The notes under the pieces: model-generated
Seen by the model: only the letters and a program-made list of their open reading frames with translations
Told to the model about the DNA's origin: nothing
The model's database searches: none
NCBI GenBank assembly: GCA_050014795.1
Contig: JBEKCQ010000125.1
Location: forward strand, 1-14,220
From: JALHUF01 sp050014795
GTDB lineage: Bacteria > Acidobacteriota > Terriglobia > UBA7540
Length of the DNA stretch: 14,220 nt
Reading direction: 5' to 3'
Program-made: the position numbers and the translations under genes
Shown: piece after piece, positions 14,129 through 14,220 of the stretch
How the letters are laid out: the number at the start of each line of letters is the position of its first letter
Numbering within the stretch: the first letter of the stretch is position 1

Positions 14129-14156
14129 CCCCAAACATCCTGTTCCAGACTTGGGG
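14129..14156. terminator. Weak hairpin after the Cys-rich gene
   Basis: CCCCAA (14129-14134) and TTGGGG (14151-14156) can pair around a 16-base loop, 23 bases after the stop codon at 14103-14105. It is followed by GGTGTGTG and not by a T-run, so it is a poor intrinsic terminator at best. Confidence 0.2.
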
Positions 14157-14220
14157 GGTGTGTGATCCTTCAAAAGTGAGTGGTCCTGCGCCATGAACCG
14201 AATGTTTGCGGAGCACAGGG

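Noticed and set aside
14193..14220. ATG at 14193 opening a frame to the right edge
   Set aside because: Only nine codons are visible and no well-placed ribosome binding site precedes it.

Overview
The window looks like a moderately GC-rich bacterial chromosome segment from a free-living, probably soil-type bacterium. The mix of genes would suit Acidobacteriota or a similar lineage, but this is an inference from gene content and nothing in the sequence fixes the taxon. No RNA gene, CRISPR array or phage structure is visible.

Layout. (1) 239-925: two abutting open frames in the same reading frame, separated by one TGA; together they look like one HExxH metallopeptidase-like protein interrupted by a stop. 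(2) 1222-3873, plus strand: a tight two-gene operon of an L-sorbose-1-phosphate-reductase-like medium-chain dehydrogenase and a mannitol-dehydrogenase-family (MtlD-like) protein. (3) 9824-3963, minus strand, converging on the first operon: a DeoR/GlpR-type repressor, a fused E1 alpha-beta subunit of a 2-oxo acid dehydrogenase, a lipoyl acyltransferase (E2), and a dihydrolipoamide dehydrogenase (E3) whose frame is broken in three places. A good promoter (TTGATT, 16 bases, TATAAT) lies upstream of the repressor, and both its boxes are overlapped by a perfect 9-bp inverted repeat, the expected look of an autoregulatory operator. (4) 10194-14105, plus strand: a mosaic of remnants and small genes. 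It holds the 3' end of an IS630-type transposase, a possible 28-residue Cys-rich mini-protein, a five-repeat TPR gene with a nonsense codon, a HAD-family sugar-phosphatase/phosphomutase-like gene, an integrase-core (DDE) transposase pseudogene with three in-frame stops, and an intact Cys-rich protein of unknown function.

How it may work together (inference). The two plus-strand dehydrogenases belong to families that oxidise polyol or ketose phosphates. DeoR-family repressors usually sense sugar phosphates. The E1-E2-E3 set oxidatively decarboxylates a 2-oxo acid to an acyl-CoA. Side by side they suggest a dedicated route from a polyol or sugar phosphate to an acyl-CoA under one repressor. The substrate cannot be named from sequence. 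The most unusual points are the Asp in place of the usual catalytic-zinc His of the first dehydrogenase, two tandem peripheral-subunit-binding-like segments in E2, and a segment of roughly 30-40 residues inserted in the E1 alpha half.

Decay. The isolated stops in the flanking genes (TPR, transposase, metallopeptidase-like) can each be explained by a single C:G-to-T:A transition, whereas the E3 lesions are one-base indels, two of them at G-runs. The E3 lesions could therefore be either true mutations or assembly errors.
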